64,000 nt of DNA from Leadbetterella lacunae (GTDB lineage Bacteria > Bacteroidota > Bacteroidia > Cytophagales > Spirosomataceae): the NCBI RefSeq assembly GCF_042649125.1, contig NZ_JBHRYQ010000001.1:4464001-4528000 (forward strand), read 5' to 3'. The notes beneath the pieces are model-generated. The model saw only the letters and a list, made by a program, of their open reading frames with translations, ran no database searches and had not been told where the DNA came from. The position numbers were made by a program, and so were the translations under genes. This document shows, piece by piece, positions 19,135 to 28,736 of this stretch. Each line of letters begins with the position of its first letter. Within the stretch, counting starts at the first letter, position 1.

Positions 19135-20727
19135 TTAACCTTTGTTTATACGAGCAGCTGCCGGGTGATCAGACACTGGCTTGTGTGTATTAAGGCCAAT
19201 AATGGTTACTTTGCCACCGTTGTTTTCGTAGTCATGTTGGAAATTATGCAGGTTTTCCATCACAGAGTGATCTACAAGTTTGGTGTTTTTTAAATCTATT
19301 GTTACGTTAAAACTTGGCGGTATAGCATCCAATTTACGCTTGATTCCAAGGTAGTTTGTAAATATAGCCGACTTGTCTATTTCTACTAGATATTCGTTTC
19401 CTTCAAATGAAACCTCAGTGGGAGCTTTGAAAAACGAAGAAATAGGTGTTCCGTTTATTAGGTGAATTACCATTTTAAGCACTACACCAGCTGCAATACC
19501 TACCAAAAGGTCTTCGAAAAGGGTAAAGAAAATCGTTACTAAAAATATAGCAAGCTGCTCTTTGCCAATCTTAAACATATGGATAAACTCCTTAGGATGA
19601 GCCAATTTGATACCTACTGAGATCAACATAGCCGCAAGTGCCGTGTTAGGTATTAGTTCTATTAAATGCGAAGCCAATAATACAAAGCCTAGTATAAAAA
19701 CACCGTGGAAAAAGTTTGCCCAGCGAGTTTTTGCTCCGTTGTTTACGTTTGCTGACGAACGAGCCACCTCTGATATCATCGGTAAGCCACCCAATACTGC
19801 TGAAATCGCATTACCAATTCCCAAAGCAATCATGTCTTTGTTTGTATTTGCTTTTCTTTTGAAAGGATCTAAAAGGTCAATCGCTTTAACTGTCAATAGC
19901 GACTCTAGTGAACCAACCAATGCAAACATGATGACATATTTGATAAAGATTCCCATTTGACTTATTCCTGAAAAGTCAACGTTTACTTTAATGTTTTCGG
20001 CAAGGTTTCCGATGTGCACCAAGGCATAGGTAGGCTCAGTATGTTGGAAATCCATGTATAACTCAGCAGGAATCGCAATTATTAACACCATCAAAGGTGC
20101 AGGTATCATTTTAATCCATTTGTTTTTTATCATTGGCCAGCCAAGCATTATGGCCAAACTAACCGCTCCAATTAAAGTGGCTCTTGGGTCAAGGTTTGCG
20201 ATGAATTTTGGAACAGCACCAAGTAGTTCAAATGGTCCTAAGCCTTTCGAAAGTGAAGGGTTTACATCTAACAGTACAGGAATCTGTTTGGCTATAATAA
20301 TTAGTCCAATCGCTGCCAGCATACCATGTATGGCCGATAGCGGGAAGAAATCAACGAGTCGACCGAGTTTAAAAACTCCGAAAAGTATTTGAAGAACTGC
20401 AGCTACAAACATAGCTCCAAGAGCCAAATGCCATCCTGTTTCGCCACCGCCATATTCACCTACTGCACCTGCTACTATCACGATAAGTCCGGCTGCTGGC
20501 CCTTTTATGGTAAGTTGGGCACCCATAAACAAACTCACGATAATACCGCCAATAATAGCCGTAATAAGACCCATAATAGGAGGGAACTCAGATGCTTTCG
20601 CTATACCTAAACTTAGAGGTAAAGCCAACAAAAACACCACAAAACCAGACATAGCATCTGCCGACCAGTTTTCTTTTAAGCCAGCTAAGCCATCTTTTGG
20701 CAAAGCTTTTACTTTTGAAAAATCCAT
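19135..20727 (-). CDS. SulP/SLC26-family inorganic anion (possibly bicarbonate) transporter with STAS domain
   Basis: A 530-residue carrier with the SulP N-terminal signature (AMSGFVVFLLALPLSLGIA) and about eleven to twelve membrane segments. A C-terminal STAS domain (about 425-530) contains FNVTIDLKNTKLVDHSVMEN. SulP proteins carry sulfate, bicarbonate (BicA) or other anions. Position as the first gene of the sulP-dabA-dabB cluster makes bicarbonate the natural guess, but sequence alone does not prove it. This looks like a heterotroph's bicarbonate supply for anaplerotic carboxylation. Confidence 0.88.
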   Translation of the reverse strand: MDFSKVKALPKDGLAGLKENWSADAMSGFVVFLLALPLSLGIAKASEFPPIMGLITAIIGGIIVSLFMGAQLTIKGPAAGLIVIVAGAVGEYGGGETGWHLALGAMFVAAVLQILFGVFKLGRLVDFFPLSAIHGMLAAIGLIIIAKQIPVLLDVNPSLSKGLGPFELLGAVPKFIANLDPRATLIGAVSLAIMLGWPMIKNKWIKMIPAPLMVLIIAIPAELYMDFQHTEPTYALVHIGNLAENIKVNVDFSGISQMGIFIKYVIMFALVGSLESLLTVKAIDLLDPFKRKANTNKDMIALGIGNAISAVLGGLPMISEVARSSANVNNGAKTRWANFFHGVFILGFVLLASHLIELIPNTALAAMLISVGIKLAHPKEFIHMFKIGKEQLAIFLVTIFFTLFEDLLVGIAAGVVLKMVIHLINGTPISSFFKAPTEVSFEGNEYLVEIDKSAIFTNYLGIKRKLDAIPPSFNVTIDLKNTKLVDHSVMENLHNFQHDYENNGGKVTIIGLNTHKPVSDHPAAARINKG

Positions 20728-20834
20728 TTTTGATTATAATTATTCCATCGGTGTGTCTAATAGACTACACGATGTAAGTTTAGAAAATATAAATTCTTTT
20801 GAAAATGGCCCGAAATGAACCATAGGGATATACC

Positions 20835-20852
20835 TAAACCCGAATGGGTTTA
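20835..20852. other. Short hairpin between two minus-strand genes
   Basis: TAAACCC and GGGTTTA form a perfect stem with a four-base loop, between the 120-residue secreted protein gene and the SulP gene. No T-tract follows, so it may be an RNA-processing or attenuation hairpin rather than an intrinsic terminator. Confidence 0.3.
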
Positions 20853-20875
20853 GCGAATAGGAGAAAATTTACGGC

Positions 20876-21238
20876 CTAATTGCGTAAGTTTCTGTAAAGA
20901 ATAAAGAGGTTGTTAAAAGAACGAATAGGTGCCGAAAGCAAGTCGTAGAATACTAACTGGCTGGCACTTAATATCTTATTTTCTAAAAAAGCAAAAGAAT
21001 GGTTTGTATAGCTAAAACTAAAAAACTCGGTGTCTTGGTCGTCTTCAGACTCTTCTTTGGTTTCTTCAAAGAAACTGAATGAGTTTGAATAATTGGTGAG
21101 GTGATTTCTGTGGTCGCTGTCTGAAAGTTCTTCTGAATAACTGTGGTTGTGAATTTTATATGTAGTGAAGGCCACGGTTTTTGAGATAAAACCGAATACG
21201 AAAAGAGCTAAGAATAAAGAAAAACTTATTTTTTTCAT
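20876..21238 (-). CDS. Small exported protein, unknown
   Basis: A 120-residue protein with a signal peptide (MKKISFSLFLALFVFGFISK) and a mature part that is Ser/Asn/His-rich, then acidic (EETKEESEDDQDTEFF), ending in SAPIRSFNNLFILYRNLRN. I do not recognise a function. Small exported proteins with a comparable NNLFI-x-R end are, from memory, common in Bacteroidota. It is 148 bp upstream of the SulP gene on the same strand, so it could be the first gene of that operon. Confidence 0.6.
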   Translation of the reverse strand: MKKISFSLFLALFVFGFISKTVAFTTYKIHNHSYSEELSDSDHRNHLTNYSNSFSFFEETKEESEDDQDTEFFSFSYTNHSFAFLENKILSASQLVFYDLLSAPIRSFNNLFILYRNLRN

Positions 21239-21515
21239 AACCTTAAAACACAGAACTTCTAGAGGATATTGTCAGTACGACGAATCAAAGTTGAAAATAA
21301 TTTTCATTGATAAAATACGCATAGAAAAAAAGTCCAATCAAATCTTTGAAAAATATCTAAATAGTTTTGTTTTTTTCTTTTTAAACCTTTTTTGATCTCC
21401 AAAATGAAAATTAAAATCAAATTCGGAGCGTTTTTCGAAAGAAAAAAGAATTGATTTTAATAAATCAGAACAGACTTGGCGTAATTTTGTTTTTTCAATA
21501 TTAAAAACTTGTCTT

Positions 21516-23765
21516 TTGAGATTTAAACTACCTAAAACAGCACAAAAATACATTTCATCCTTTGATTTTTTCAGAGGCTTGGTCGTTACCGCTTTTTTGT
21601 CTGTGATTCTGTTTTGGGGTTTAAGTGCCGATCGATTTCCCGAGGCACTCTCGCTTGCCTTGGGTGTCATGTTTGGGTATTTTGCCAATATTGAAGGTAC
21701 CAATAAGCACCGGATTTACGGCATGGTCATTTCGTTGATTTGGGCCACGTTCGTCATGTATGTAAGTTTATGGGCAGCCGAAAACCCCTCTTATATCAAA
21801 ATTCCATTGCTCAGTTTACTTGTCTTTATTTCTTCCATGATATCTGTATATGGATATAGAGGCTCCATGATTTCCTTTGGCGGTTTGTTTTCGGTGGTGT
21901 TGAGTTTCGCACTGCACAAAACCAAGCTACCAGTAGATATCATTATTCAAAATATACTGATAGGAGGCACGGCCTATGTATTTGTGTCGTCGCTGAGTCA
22001 GTGGTTTTACCAAAAACACCACGTGCGTATTTTGCTCGCCGAGTGTGTCACACTTACGGCATCGTATTTTCGGCTAAGCGAAAACCTACGTTGGCAAACA
22101 GCCACACACTCCACCGAAAAACAGCATCAGCTGCTCAAAATCCAAAGCCAATTAAACGACAAACACGAAGTGCTGCGGTCGCTGCTATTGAGCGAGAGCA
22201 ACACCCTCATATCTTCTAATAGTACGCGAAAGTATTTTTTACTTTTCTCCGAAATGATAAACATCTATGAGGTATCCATAGCCAAATCAGACGATTACGA
22301 TGCCTTTTTGGATGAACTTACTGAGGCCCATATTTCTAAAATGGACACATTTATAGAAATCTCAAATCTGTTGGCAGATAACCTCGACTTGCTGGCAGAC
22401 TCGCTTCAGTTTGGAGGCAACTATTGGGCAAACGATGCCATAGAAAGACTTTTGGAAACCTGCGAGAATCAGATAAGTGCCTATGTGGCAGAGGTGAAAT
22501 TGCCCAAAGCCCGCGACGGAGCCCTTATGATGCGGAGTCTCTTAGACCACCTCGCCAAAGAGTACCAAAAGCTTTGCCTACTCGACCGAATTTTTAATAA
22601 TATTGCCGAAGGAGATCATCCAAATGTCAAAACTGCCAATCTTTTCATAACGCCTCAGGACTATTCTTTTAAGACTTTCAAGGCAAACTTCAGTTTAGAT
22701 AGCATCATTTTTAGGCATTCTTTACGCATCACTGTAGCGGTGCTCATTGGGTTTATCATAGGTAGGTATCTTAACGAAGGCCAAACCAACTGGATTATTG
22801 TAACCGTTATCGTTATACTAAGGCCCAATTTTGGTTTATCCAAAAATCGAGCGTTAAACCGTATCGTCGGCACCATTTTGGGTGCACTCATTACCATTGG
22901 TGTGGTCTTTGTCACGGACCAGTCTATCGTCTACGGCATTGTGGCCATCGTAAGTATTTTAATCGGATTTTCATTTATTCAAAAAAACTACAGAATAGCT
23001 TCAGCGTGCATAACCATCAGTATTTTGCTGCTGTATGTCCTCAAAACCGACGATGCGTTTTACACCATTCTGCATCGCCTCAGCTACACCGCCATTGGCG
23101 TTCTTATTGCCTATTTTGCTATGTATGCACTCTGGCCAGTTTGGGAAAAAGGAGGCATCAAGGTGTCGCTTGCCAGTGCCATTCAGGCCAATGCCGAGTA
23201 TTTTAATTCTGTTTGTGAAGTCTACAGGTCCAAAGAAAACGTCAGTATAGAATACAAGCTGATTAGAAAAGACGCTTTCCTTAAAAACGGCAACCTAAAC
23301 GGCAGTTTTCAGCGGATGACCGAGGAGCCCAAGTCAAAGCGAAAGCCCATCAGCAACTATTATGCGGTGGTGTTGCTTAATCAGACGTTCTTGTCTGCTG
23401 TGGCGGCATTTTCGGCGTATATTCAGGGGCACAAAACCACGCAGCCTTCCTTAAATTTTGAGCATATCGTGCAGGCCATTTTAATCAATATGGACCTCGC
23501 CGTCAAAACTATTCAAAATGAACCCATCAGCCAGGCAGAAATATCAGAAAGCCAACTCGCAGACGATTTCCGTACGTTGGAGTCAAAATATAAGCAACTA
23601 AACGAGATCCGAAACAAAGAATTAGAATCGGGTGTACTCACACTTTCTACCGAACTTCGTAGTCAACTCCAAGAGGCCAAGACCATCATTCAGCAGATAA
23701 ACTGGCTCTATAGCTTATCCGAAAATCTTCGGTCATCTGCCAAAGTTATCGCTGAACTTAATTAA
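21516..23765 (+). CDS. FUSC family membrane protein (YccS/YhfK type)
   Basis: A 749-residue protein with two hydrophobic blocks (about 20-165 and 390-525), each of five to six membrane segments, separated by a long helical cytoplasmic region. FUSC signatures include VTVIVILRPNFGLSKNRALNR followed by VGTILGA. The family is related to aromatic-acid/fusaric-acid exporters (AaeB-like); the substrate is unknown. The start is a TTG at 21516, because no ATG is available before the first membrane segment. It is monocistronic, with about 280 bp of A+T-rich upstream sequence. Confidence 0.87.
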   Translation: MRFKLPKTAQKYISSFDFFRGLVVTAFLSVILFWGLSADRFPEALSLALGVMFGYFANIEGTNKHRIYGMVISLIWATFVMYVSLWAAENPSYIKIPLLSLLVFISSMISVYGYRGSMISFGGLFSVVLSFALHKTKLPVDIIIQNILIGGTAYVFVSSLSQWFYQKHHVRILLAECVTLTASYFRLSENLRWQTATHSTEKQHQLLKIQSQLNDKHEVLRSLLLSESNTLISSNSTRKYFLLFSEMINIYEVSIAKSDDYDAFLDELTEAHISKMDTFIEISNLLADNLDLLADSLQFGGNYWANDAIERLLETCENQISAYVAEVKLPKARDGALMMRSLLDHLAKEYQKLCLLDRIFNNIAEGDHPNVKTANLFITPQDYSFKTFKANFSLDSIIFRHSLRITVAVLIGFIIGRYLNEGQTNWIIVTVIVILRPNFGLSKNRALNRIVGTILGALITIGVVFVTDQSIVYGIVAIVSILIGFSFIQKNYRIASACITISILLLYVLKTDDAFYTILHRLSYTAIGVLIAYFAMYALWPVWEKGGIKVSLASAIQANAEYFNSVCEVYRSKENVSIEYKLIRKDAFLKNGNLNGSFQRMTEEPKSKRKPISNYYAVVLLNQTFLSAVAAFSAYIQGHKTTQPSLNFEHIVQAILINMDLAVKTIQNEPISQAEISESQLADDFRTLESKYKQLNEIRNKELESGVLTLSTELRSQLQEAKTIIQQINWLYSLSENLRSSAKVIAELN

Positions 23766-23820
23766 TTTTTTTTTCTGTTTATCTTGTGATTAATTGGTTT
23801 TAAATCAATTTATTGTGTGT

Positions 23821-23925
23821 TCATTTGGGCAGCCGGGCGGGCTTTCGGCACTCGCTCTTATTTTGCGGCTTTCGCCAGCAAAATAAGGAGCTCAAACAAT
23901 GCCTCCATCCCTGCTGCAAGATTCT
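23821..23925. repeat. GC-richer structured intergenic element
   Basis: After the FUSC gene the base composition rises sharply. CTTATTTTGC (23857-23866) and GCAAAATAAG (23878-23887) form a perfect ten-base-pair stem around a GGC/GCC inner stem. Composition and hairpin design resemble the dispersed intergenic repeats of Bacteroidota genomes; copy number cannot be judged from one window. An open frame across it (23813-24001) is not credible as a gene. Confidence 0.45.
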
Positions 23926-23950
23926 TAGTTCTAATAAACGTCACCCCATA

Positions 23951-23987
23951 AAAACAAAAAAGGATGCCATAGCAGTTACGGCATCCA
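23951..23987 (-). terminator. Rho-independent terminator of the beta-barrel gene
   Basis: GGATGCC/GGCATCC inverted repeat (23962-23968 with 23980-23986), followed on the minus strand by TTTTTTGTTTTTA, 25 bp past the stop codon of the 24011-24625 gene. Confidence 0.75.
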
Positions 23988-24010
23988 TCCTAATAATATA
24001 GCTTTTTAGC

Positions 24011-24625
24011 TTAAAATAATTTCTTAATTCCCATACTTAGTATACCTCCATTCCCAAATCTAAATGCTTCCGCATCTGACTGTAAACCACTTTCTTTTAT
24101 TCCAAAACTCAGACTCACAACATTGATTTTGGCACTTAAATACAAATTTGGCTTAATAGCATACAAACAACCCGTATTAAGATTAATATAGTTTACATTC
24201 GACTTTTCTTTTCCTGTTATTTGTAAAGCGGCATTTTCCTTGGTGTTTGCTCCCACATATTGGTATTCAGGTCCAATGAAGAAATTCGCTTTTTCGTTTT
24301 TCGAGAAATAATAATTAAAACCTCCTGAAATAGTTTTGCCATAAAATACAGCCTTGTACGTCTGCGACGAAAGCGTATTTTCAAGTTTAAGTTTCGAAGT
24401 AATCATGCTTCCACCTACATTTAAAACAACCGAAACCCTGTCTGAAAGCATTCGCTCAAAATTCGGAGCTAAAGTTAAATTACTTGTGGTGTTTTTGCTC
24501 TGTGAAGTGTTAGTTCTTGAAACTGAAAAAGTCAAATCGCTACCGATTAGATTATTGCCTTTGCTCAAACTTTGAGCCGATACTGTGCCTGATAAAAGCA
24601 CTAAAATTGAGAATATTTTTTTCAT
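24011..24625 (-). CDS. Outer-membrane beta-barrel protein
   Basis: A 204-residue exported protein with a signal peptide (MKKIFSILVLLSGTVSAQ) and a mature chain of alternating strands containing GGFNYYFSK, FFIGPEYQYVG and a terminal GILSMGIKKLF. This fits the small eight-to-ten-strand barrel type common in Bacteroidota. No specific function is recognised. It has its own terminator and is preceded by over 300 bp without genes, so it is likely monocistronic. Confidence 0.72.
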   Translation of the reverse strand: MKKIFSILVLLSGTVSAQSLSKGNNLIGSDLTFSVSRTNTSQSKNTTSNLTLAPNFERMLSDRVSVVLNVGGSMITSKLKLENTLSSQTYKAVFYGKTISGGFNYYFSKNEKANFFIGPEYQYVGANTKENAALQITGKEKSNVNYINLNTGCLYAIKPNLYLSAKINVVSLSFGIKESGLQSDAEAFRFGNGGILSMGIKKLF

Positions 24626-24957
24626 TTACTGTGTTTATTAATTATTCTATTTATTTCAAAAAATGCACCAATTTGATTTTTAGTAATATATTTAACCCGG
24701 TTAATGTATTTAGACTTAGTTGTGAGAGCTTAAATTGCGATAAATCAGACACTTAAATTTAATTAACATAGCAGTTTACCCTGAGAGTAGCCGAAGGGCT
24801 ACGGGGATTAAATTTAAGGGGGTTTACGTATTGATTTGCAGCAATTTAAGGTCGTAATAGATTTTCTAATGCATAAATCGGGTTTAACTGATCTAAAATA
24901 AAAAAAATGAGCCAAAGGTGTCAAAGGCTCATTTTGGGAAGTGTTTTTGTTTTTATA
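24626..24957. other. Intergenic region with a small hairpin element
   Basis: No gene seen. GTAGCC-GAAG-GGCTAC at 24787-24802, in a GC-richer pocket, forms a tight hairpin resembling short dispersed Bacteroidota palindromes. The rest is A+T-rich and holds the promoter region of the beta-barrel gene and the terminator of the phosphoesterase gene. Confidence 0.35.
24895..24935 (-). terminator. Rho-independent terminator of the metallophosphoesterase gene
   Basis: AAAATGAGCC (24904-24913) and GGCTCATTTT (24926-24935) form a perfect ten-base-pair stem, followed on the minus strand by a run of Ts, 23 bp past the stop codon at 24958. Confidence 0.8.
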
Positions 24958-25875
24958 CTATGCTTTATAGTTTACATAATTTACATCAAACTGTCCGTCG
25001 GTGTGTAGGTCTATAACCGCATATCCCGGAGGTGTTTGTTTGTATTTGCCCATCCACCAAGCACCGCTCACGGCACCGTTGCAGCAGTAAGTTACACCGT
25101 TGTATTCTACTTTGTCGAGCAAATGTATGTGCCCACTTATGGCCAGTTTTACATTTTTATGTTTGTAAAAAAGCTCTATCAAATCTTGTGCATCGCTGTG
25201 CATCCAGCTGCCAGACACTTGCCACGAATGGTTATTGAAATTTTTACCATCAAAAAACACACAGGCAGACAAAATAGGCACATGACTCATGATCATTATG
25301 TGTGTATCTTCGGGGGTGTTTTGAAGTTCGTTTTTCAGCCACTCTAGCTGTTGCTCGTCTATTTGAGCCGTGTATTTCTTTTTGTTGGTGTGTTTTTGCA
25401 CACTGTCCAATACTATTATTTTCCAAGTGCCTTTATCTATGCTGTAGTAGGGGATGTCAAGGCCGATTTGGTCAAGAGCACGTCTTTTTTCTCCTTCAAA
25501 ATCCGCTCCATACCATACATCGTGGTTTCCCATACAGGCATTGTAAGGCAATTGGTTTTCGGAAGAAATTATGCTGTTAAATAATTCAAACTGACGCGTA
25601 ATTTGTTTGAGATTTGAGTTTTTGGCACCCATTATACAGTCACCGCCATTGAGTATTAAATCGGGCTTGATTTTAAGCGATTGGATATGGTGGAGGCACT
25701 TTTCGAAGCCTTTGGCGGCTCCAATAAATGGCTGCACATGTACATCTGTGATGTGAGCTACTCGTATCGACTTCTCCTTTAAATCCAGTTTGGCATCAAG
25801 TAAATCAGGGCTAGTTACAAACGCCGCTAATCCTAAATTCTTGAGAATTGTTCTTCTTTTCATTAATACATTCAT
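24958..25875 (-). CDS. Calcineurin-like metallophosphoesterase
   Basis: A 305-residue protein with the dinuclear-metal motifs in order: Asp44-x-His46 (HITDVHVQP), Asp79 (NGGDC), Asn117-His118 (MGNHD), then SHVPIL and SGHIH. The N-terminus MKRRTILKNLGLAAF resembles a secretion signal with an arginine pair, so it may act outside the cytoplasm. The start may be the ATG at 25875 or the internal one at 25863. The natural substrate is unknown. The PHP gene lies 58 bp upstream on the same strand, suggesting a two-gene operon of phosphoesterase-like enzymes. Confidence 0.87.
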   Translation of the reverse strand: MNVLMKRRTILKNLGLAAFVTSPDLLDAKLDLKEKSIRVAHITDVHVQPFIGAAKGFEKCLHHIQSLKIKPDLILNGGDCIMGAKNSNLKQITRQFELFNSIISSENQLPYNACMGNHDVWYGADFEGEKRRALDQIGLDIPYYSIDKGTWKIIVLDSVQKHTNKKKYTAQIDEQQLEWLKNELQNTPEDTHIMIMSHVPILSACVFFDGKNFNNHSWQVSGSWMHSDAQDLIELFYKHKNVKLAISGHIHLLDKVEYNGVTYCCNGAVSGAWWMGKYKQTPPGYAVIDLHTDGQFDVNYVNYKA

Positions 25876-25933
25876 TCTAAAAATCGGTCAAAGGTAATGT
25901 AAAATTTATTTTTATTTAGAGAAATAACAGTAC

Positions 25934-27139
25934 TTATGTCTTGGTTAAAAGCTTTCTTTTGGGTTGAAATATAGTTTTTGGATAAAAAATCAAAAACAAA
26001 CTCAGATTTAAGAGTAAAATAAAGCTTCTGTATATAAAGGTTTTTGTGAAATTTATAGCTTGTGTAGCTGAGTAGCGATCTAATTGATTTTTGTGTGTAG
26101 TTCTAACAATCGGATTAGTAAATACCTGTGCAGAAGCATTTTCTGCCTCAAGTCTTATATAATGCCTTACTCCATTTAAATGTATTGTTCCCTCGTATTC
26201 GGAAGTAAGTTTGGCTTTTTTCCCATCTATTATTATGGCTACTTGAGTTACGTTGGGCGAGAATTTAAAACGTAATGTTCCTTTTGAGATTCTTAAATAT
26301 TCAAGATTGAAATCTAAAGACCTTTCTAAAGTTTTTACTCCTAAATAAGTTCCTGATTTTAAGGTTTCTATGGGGTCGTTTTTCTCTGATAAAAGATTGT
26401 AGAAACTGCCTATTTTCTGTTTGGTTATGTCGTGGGTGTCGTCATTGGCAAGTAACCACGAAAGATTGCCAGAAAGCAACGCTCGGTCCCAAATATTGCG
26501 TGCGTTTGCATAGTGGCTAAGCACTTCTGTAAACTGATACCCTCGCATGTCGCTCAAGTCCACATGTCCATTTCTGACATTGGGATGGGCGATGGCCACC
26601 ATGCCACCGCTTTGTACTATCTCTTTTATGATTTGCTGTTTTTGTGAGCGGTTTTGCCAAAGCGGAAAGTCAAAGTAGCTTACCTCGGGCGTGTTTATGG
26701 CCAGTTTGTGTGCTTTGTTGAGGTTTATGCCGTGTTCGTAGACCCATATTTTTTGATTAAAATGCTCATCATCTGAAAGGTGATAATTAGACACTATTTG
26801 AATTTTATATCCTGCTTTTGAGTAAGCTGTTTTTAATTCCTTTTCGGTGTTTTTGCCATATGTAAGTCCTGCCCATGCGTGTGAGTGAGCATGAAGGTTT
26901 AATTTTTGGAGATTTTCGGGTTTCCAGTTTTTATATGGGTTATAGAATTCATTTCCGTGAAAAGGTTGTGTAGGCTCAAAGTCGTAGATTTCGGTCCTGT
27001 AATATGGCAGCGAAATGCCCACGAGTAGGATAAATAAACTAAACTTAATAATTTCTTTACCCGCTTTTGGTGCCTTCCTTAAATATTTACGGGCAGTTTT
27101 GTTTTTTATAAAAATCACAAAATGATATTTGCTATACAC
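25934..27139 (-). CDS. PHP-fold metal-dependent phosphoesterase-like protein, membrane-anchored
   Basis: A 401-residue protein with one N-terminal membrane segment and a PHP-like domain: NLHAHSHAWAG supplies the first metal-binding His pair, VSNYH the second site, MVAIAHPNVRNG the third and LANDDTHD the last. A C-terminal hydrophobic segment near residues 370-390 probably makes a second anchor. The substrate is unknown. The assigned start is a GTG at 27139, giving an 18-bp head-to-head overlap with the divergent glycosyltransferase, so one of the two starts is probably placed too far upstream. Confidence 0.72.
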   Translation of the reverse strand: MYSKYHFVIFIKNKTARKYLRKAPKAGKEIIKFSLFILLVGISLPYYRTEIYDFEPTQPFHGNEFYNPYKNWKPENLQKLNLHAHSHAWAGLTYGKNTEKELKTAYSKAGYKIQIVSNYHLSDDEHFNQKIWVYEHGINLNKAHKLAINTPEVSYFDFPLWQNRSQKQQIIKEIVQSGGMVAIAHPNVRNGHVDLSDMRGYQFTEVLSHYANARNIWDRALLSGNLSWLLANDDTHDITKQKIGSFYNLLSEKNDPIETLKSGTYLGVKTLERSLDFNLEYLRISKGTLRFKFSPNVTQVAIIIDGKKAKLTSEYEGTIHLNGVRHYIRLEAENASAQVFTNPIVRTTHKNQLDRYSATQAINFTKTFIYRSFILLLNLSLFLIFYPKTIFQPKRKLLTKT

Positions 27140-28660
27140 AAAAGTATACTTACCGTTTTAGGTAAATATATCCTAAATATTAAACTTAGGTTAAGGCATG
27201 AGCCGCACTTTTATTTGGCTCTTCTGGCTTACGTTTTGATCTCACTTTTAGGCATGATTTATAGCCCACTTTTCGACGAGGACGAGGGCTTTTTTGCGGA
27301 GGCGGCACGTAACATGTTGCAATCCGGTGATTTTTTCTCAACTTGGGTAAATGCGGAGGCTCGTTTTGACAAACCCGGTTTATATTTTTGGCTGGAATGC
27401 CTCTCTATGCAACTTTTCGGTATTTCGGCATTTGCGGTTCGTTTGCCTTCTTTCTTGTTTTTCCTAGCCTTTATTTTCGAGATATATAGGTTTTCGGAGC
27501 GTTATTTTATTAAAATTGATCCCAAACACGTTGTTTTCGTAGGTTTAGGTATGCTCCAGTTTCAGGTCCTGAGCAAAGCTGCGGTGGTAGACAATGCCCT
27601 CAATTTTTTCTTATGTTACGCACTTTTTAATTTTTATGAGCTTTATTTATCATTTAGTAAAGGCAGGTTAATCAAAATTGGATGTGCCATTGCTTTGGGA
27701 ATACTCACCAAAGGGCCTATTATGGTGGTTTTGTTTTTCGCGGTCGTCGGTATGTTTATTTTATATACCCGAAGTTTCGGTTTGATTTTGAAATTTCTAA
27801 AACCTTCCTTCTTATTGTCAGCGTTTTTGTTGCCTGCCGTTTGGTTTTTTGTGGTTTGGCAACGCTCAGGTGAGGCCCTGTTTGTAGAGTTTTTCTTGAA
27901 GCACAATTTGGGAAGATATACCGCCACTATGGAGAGCCATGGAGGAGTTTGGTATTATTATTTTCCGGTTCTTTTACTTTCGTTCTTTCCGTTTAGCCAT
28001 TTGGTATTCAGTGCTTTCAATCAAAAGTTCAACCCTTTGGTCTTTATGCTCATTTCTTGGTTTGTGTTTGTTTTTGTGTTCTTTTCATTTTCTAAAACCC
28101 AACTGCCGCACTATATCAGTTACGGTTACGCACCGTTATTAGTTTTAATTTCAAATGTAAAATTCAATAAGAAATGGCCGAGTTACATCCAAATGTGCAT
28201 TTTAATAGGCGTTTTGTTTCTATTGCCATTGAGTATTCGTTATGTGTATAATGTAGAATCGGTGGGCTTGCCTTTTACTCAAAATGAATTTAATGCTGTT
28301 TTTGACCAAACTTACTTTGTGGTAGCCGAATTGCTTTTTGTTGGCTTTGTTTTTCTAAAGCGTTTTGAATTCAAATGGCTTATTTTTATCAGTTTTACCT
28401 CTTTATTTATATTCAAATATGGGCTCTTGCAACAAGGTTTTGTAAGGCAAATAGGCATTAAGTTAAAAGCACAAAAAGAGACTGTCTATATGCACGACCA
28501 CTATAATCCGAGTTTGTCTTTTTATGCTCAAAGGAGTTTTCCAATACAAGAATCATTTGGTGAAAATGAAATCCATTTTTTAAAACTTAGTAAAATTGAT
28601 ACCTCAAAAGTAGCTTTGATTGACTCTGGAGGTGGATTTGCTTTGGTTGGGACTCGCTAA
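27122..28660 (+). CDS. GT39/ArnT-like polyprenol-dependent glycosyltransferase
   Basis: A 512-residue protein with about eleven to twelve membrane segments. The first periplasmic loop carries the catalytic acidic pair in FDEDEGFFAEAARNMLQSG (Asp/Glu near residues 52-55), followed by FDKPGLYFWLE, both hallmarks of the PMT/ArnT (GT-C) superfamily. It is expected to move a sugar from an undecaprenyl-phosphate donor onto lipid A, glycan or protein in the periplasm; the acceptor is unknown. It is head-to-head with the PHP gene. Confidence 0.85.
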   Translation: MIFAIHKSILTVLGKYILNIKLRLRHEPHFYLALLAYVLISLLGMIYSPLFDEDEGFFAEAARNMLQSGDFFSTWVNAEARFDKPGLYFWLECLSMQLFGISAFAVRLPSFLFFLAFIFEIYRFSERYFIKIDPKHVVFVGLGMLQFQVLSKAAVVDNALNFFLCYALFNFYELYLSFSKGRLIKIGCAIALGILTKGPIMVVLFFAVVGMFILYTRSFGLILKFLKPSFLLSAFLLPAVWFFVVWQRSGEALFVEFFLKHNLGRYTATMESHGGVWYYYFPVLLLSFFPFSHLVFSAFNQKFNPLVFMLISWFVFVFVFFSFSKTQLPHYISYGYAPLLVLISNVKFNKKWPSYIQMCILIGVLFLLPLSIRYVYNVESVGLPFTQNEFNAVFDQTYFVVAELLFVGFVFLKRFEFKWLIFISFTSLFIFKYGLLQQGFVRQIGIKLKAQKETVYMHDHYNPSLSFYAQRSFPIQESFGENEIHFLKLSKIDTSKVALIDSGGGFALVGTR

Positions 28661-28736
28661 TGTTAAGTTTTTACAAATACTTAACACAAAGTTAACGATT
28701 TAATAATATTGTGTTTAATTTGTACTATTCAAATAA

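Noticed and set aside
19607..20818. Several plus-strand frames antisense to the SulP gene
   Set aside because: They mirror codon composition of the hydrophobic sulP frame and have no recognisable features.
23813..24001. Short gene between the FUSC and beta-barrel genes
   Set aside because: The frame crosses a hairpin element and a terminator, has no leader and no protein-like pattern.
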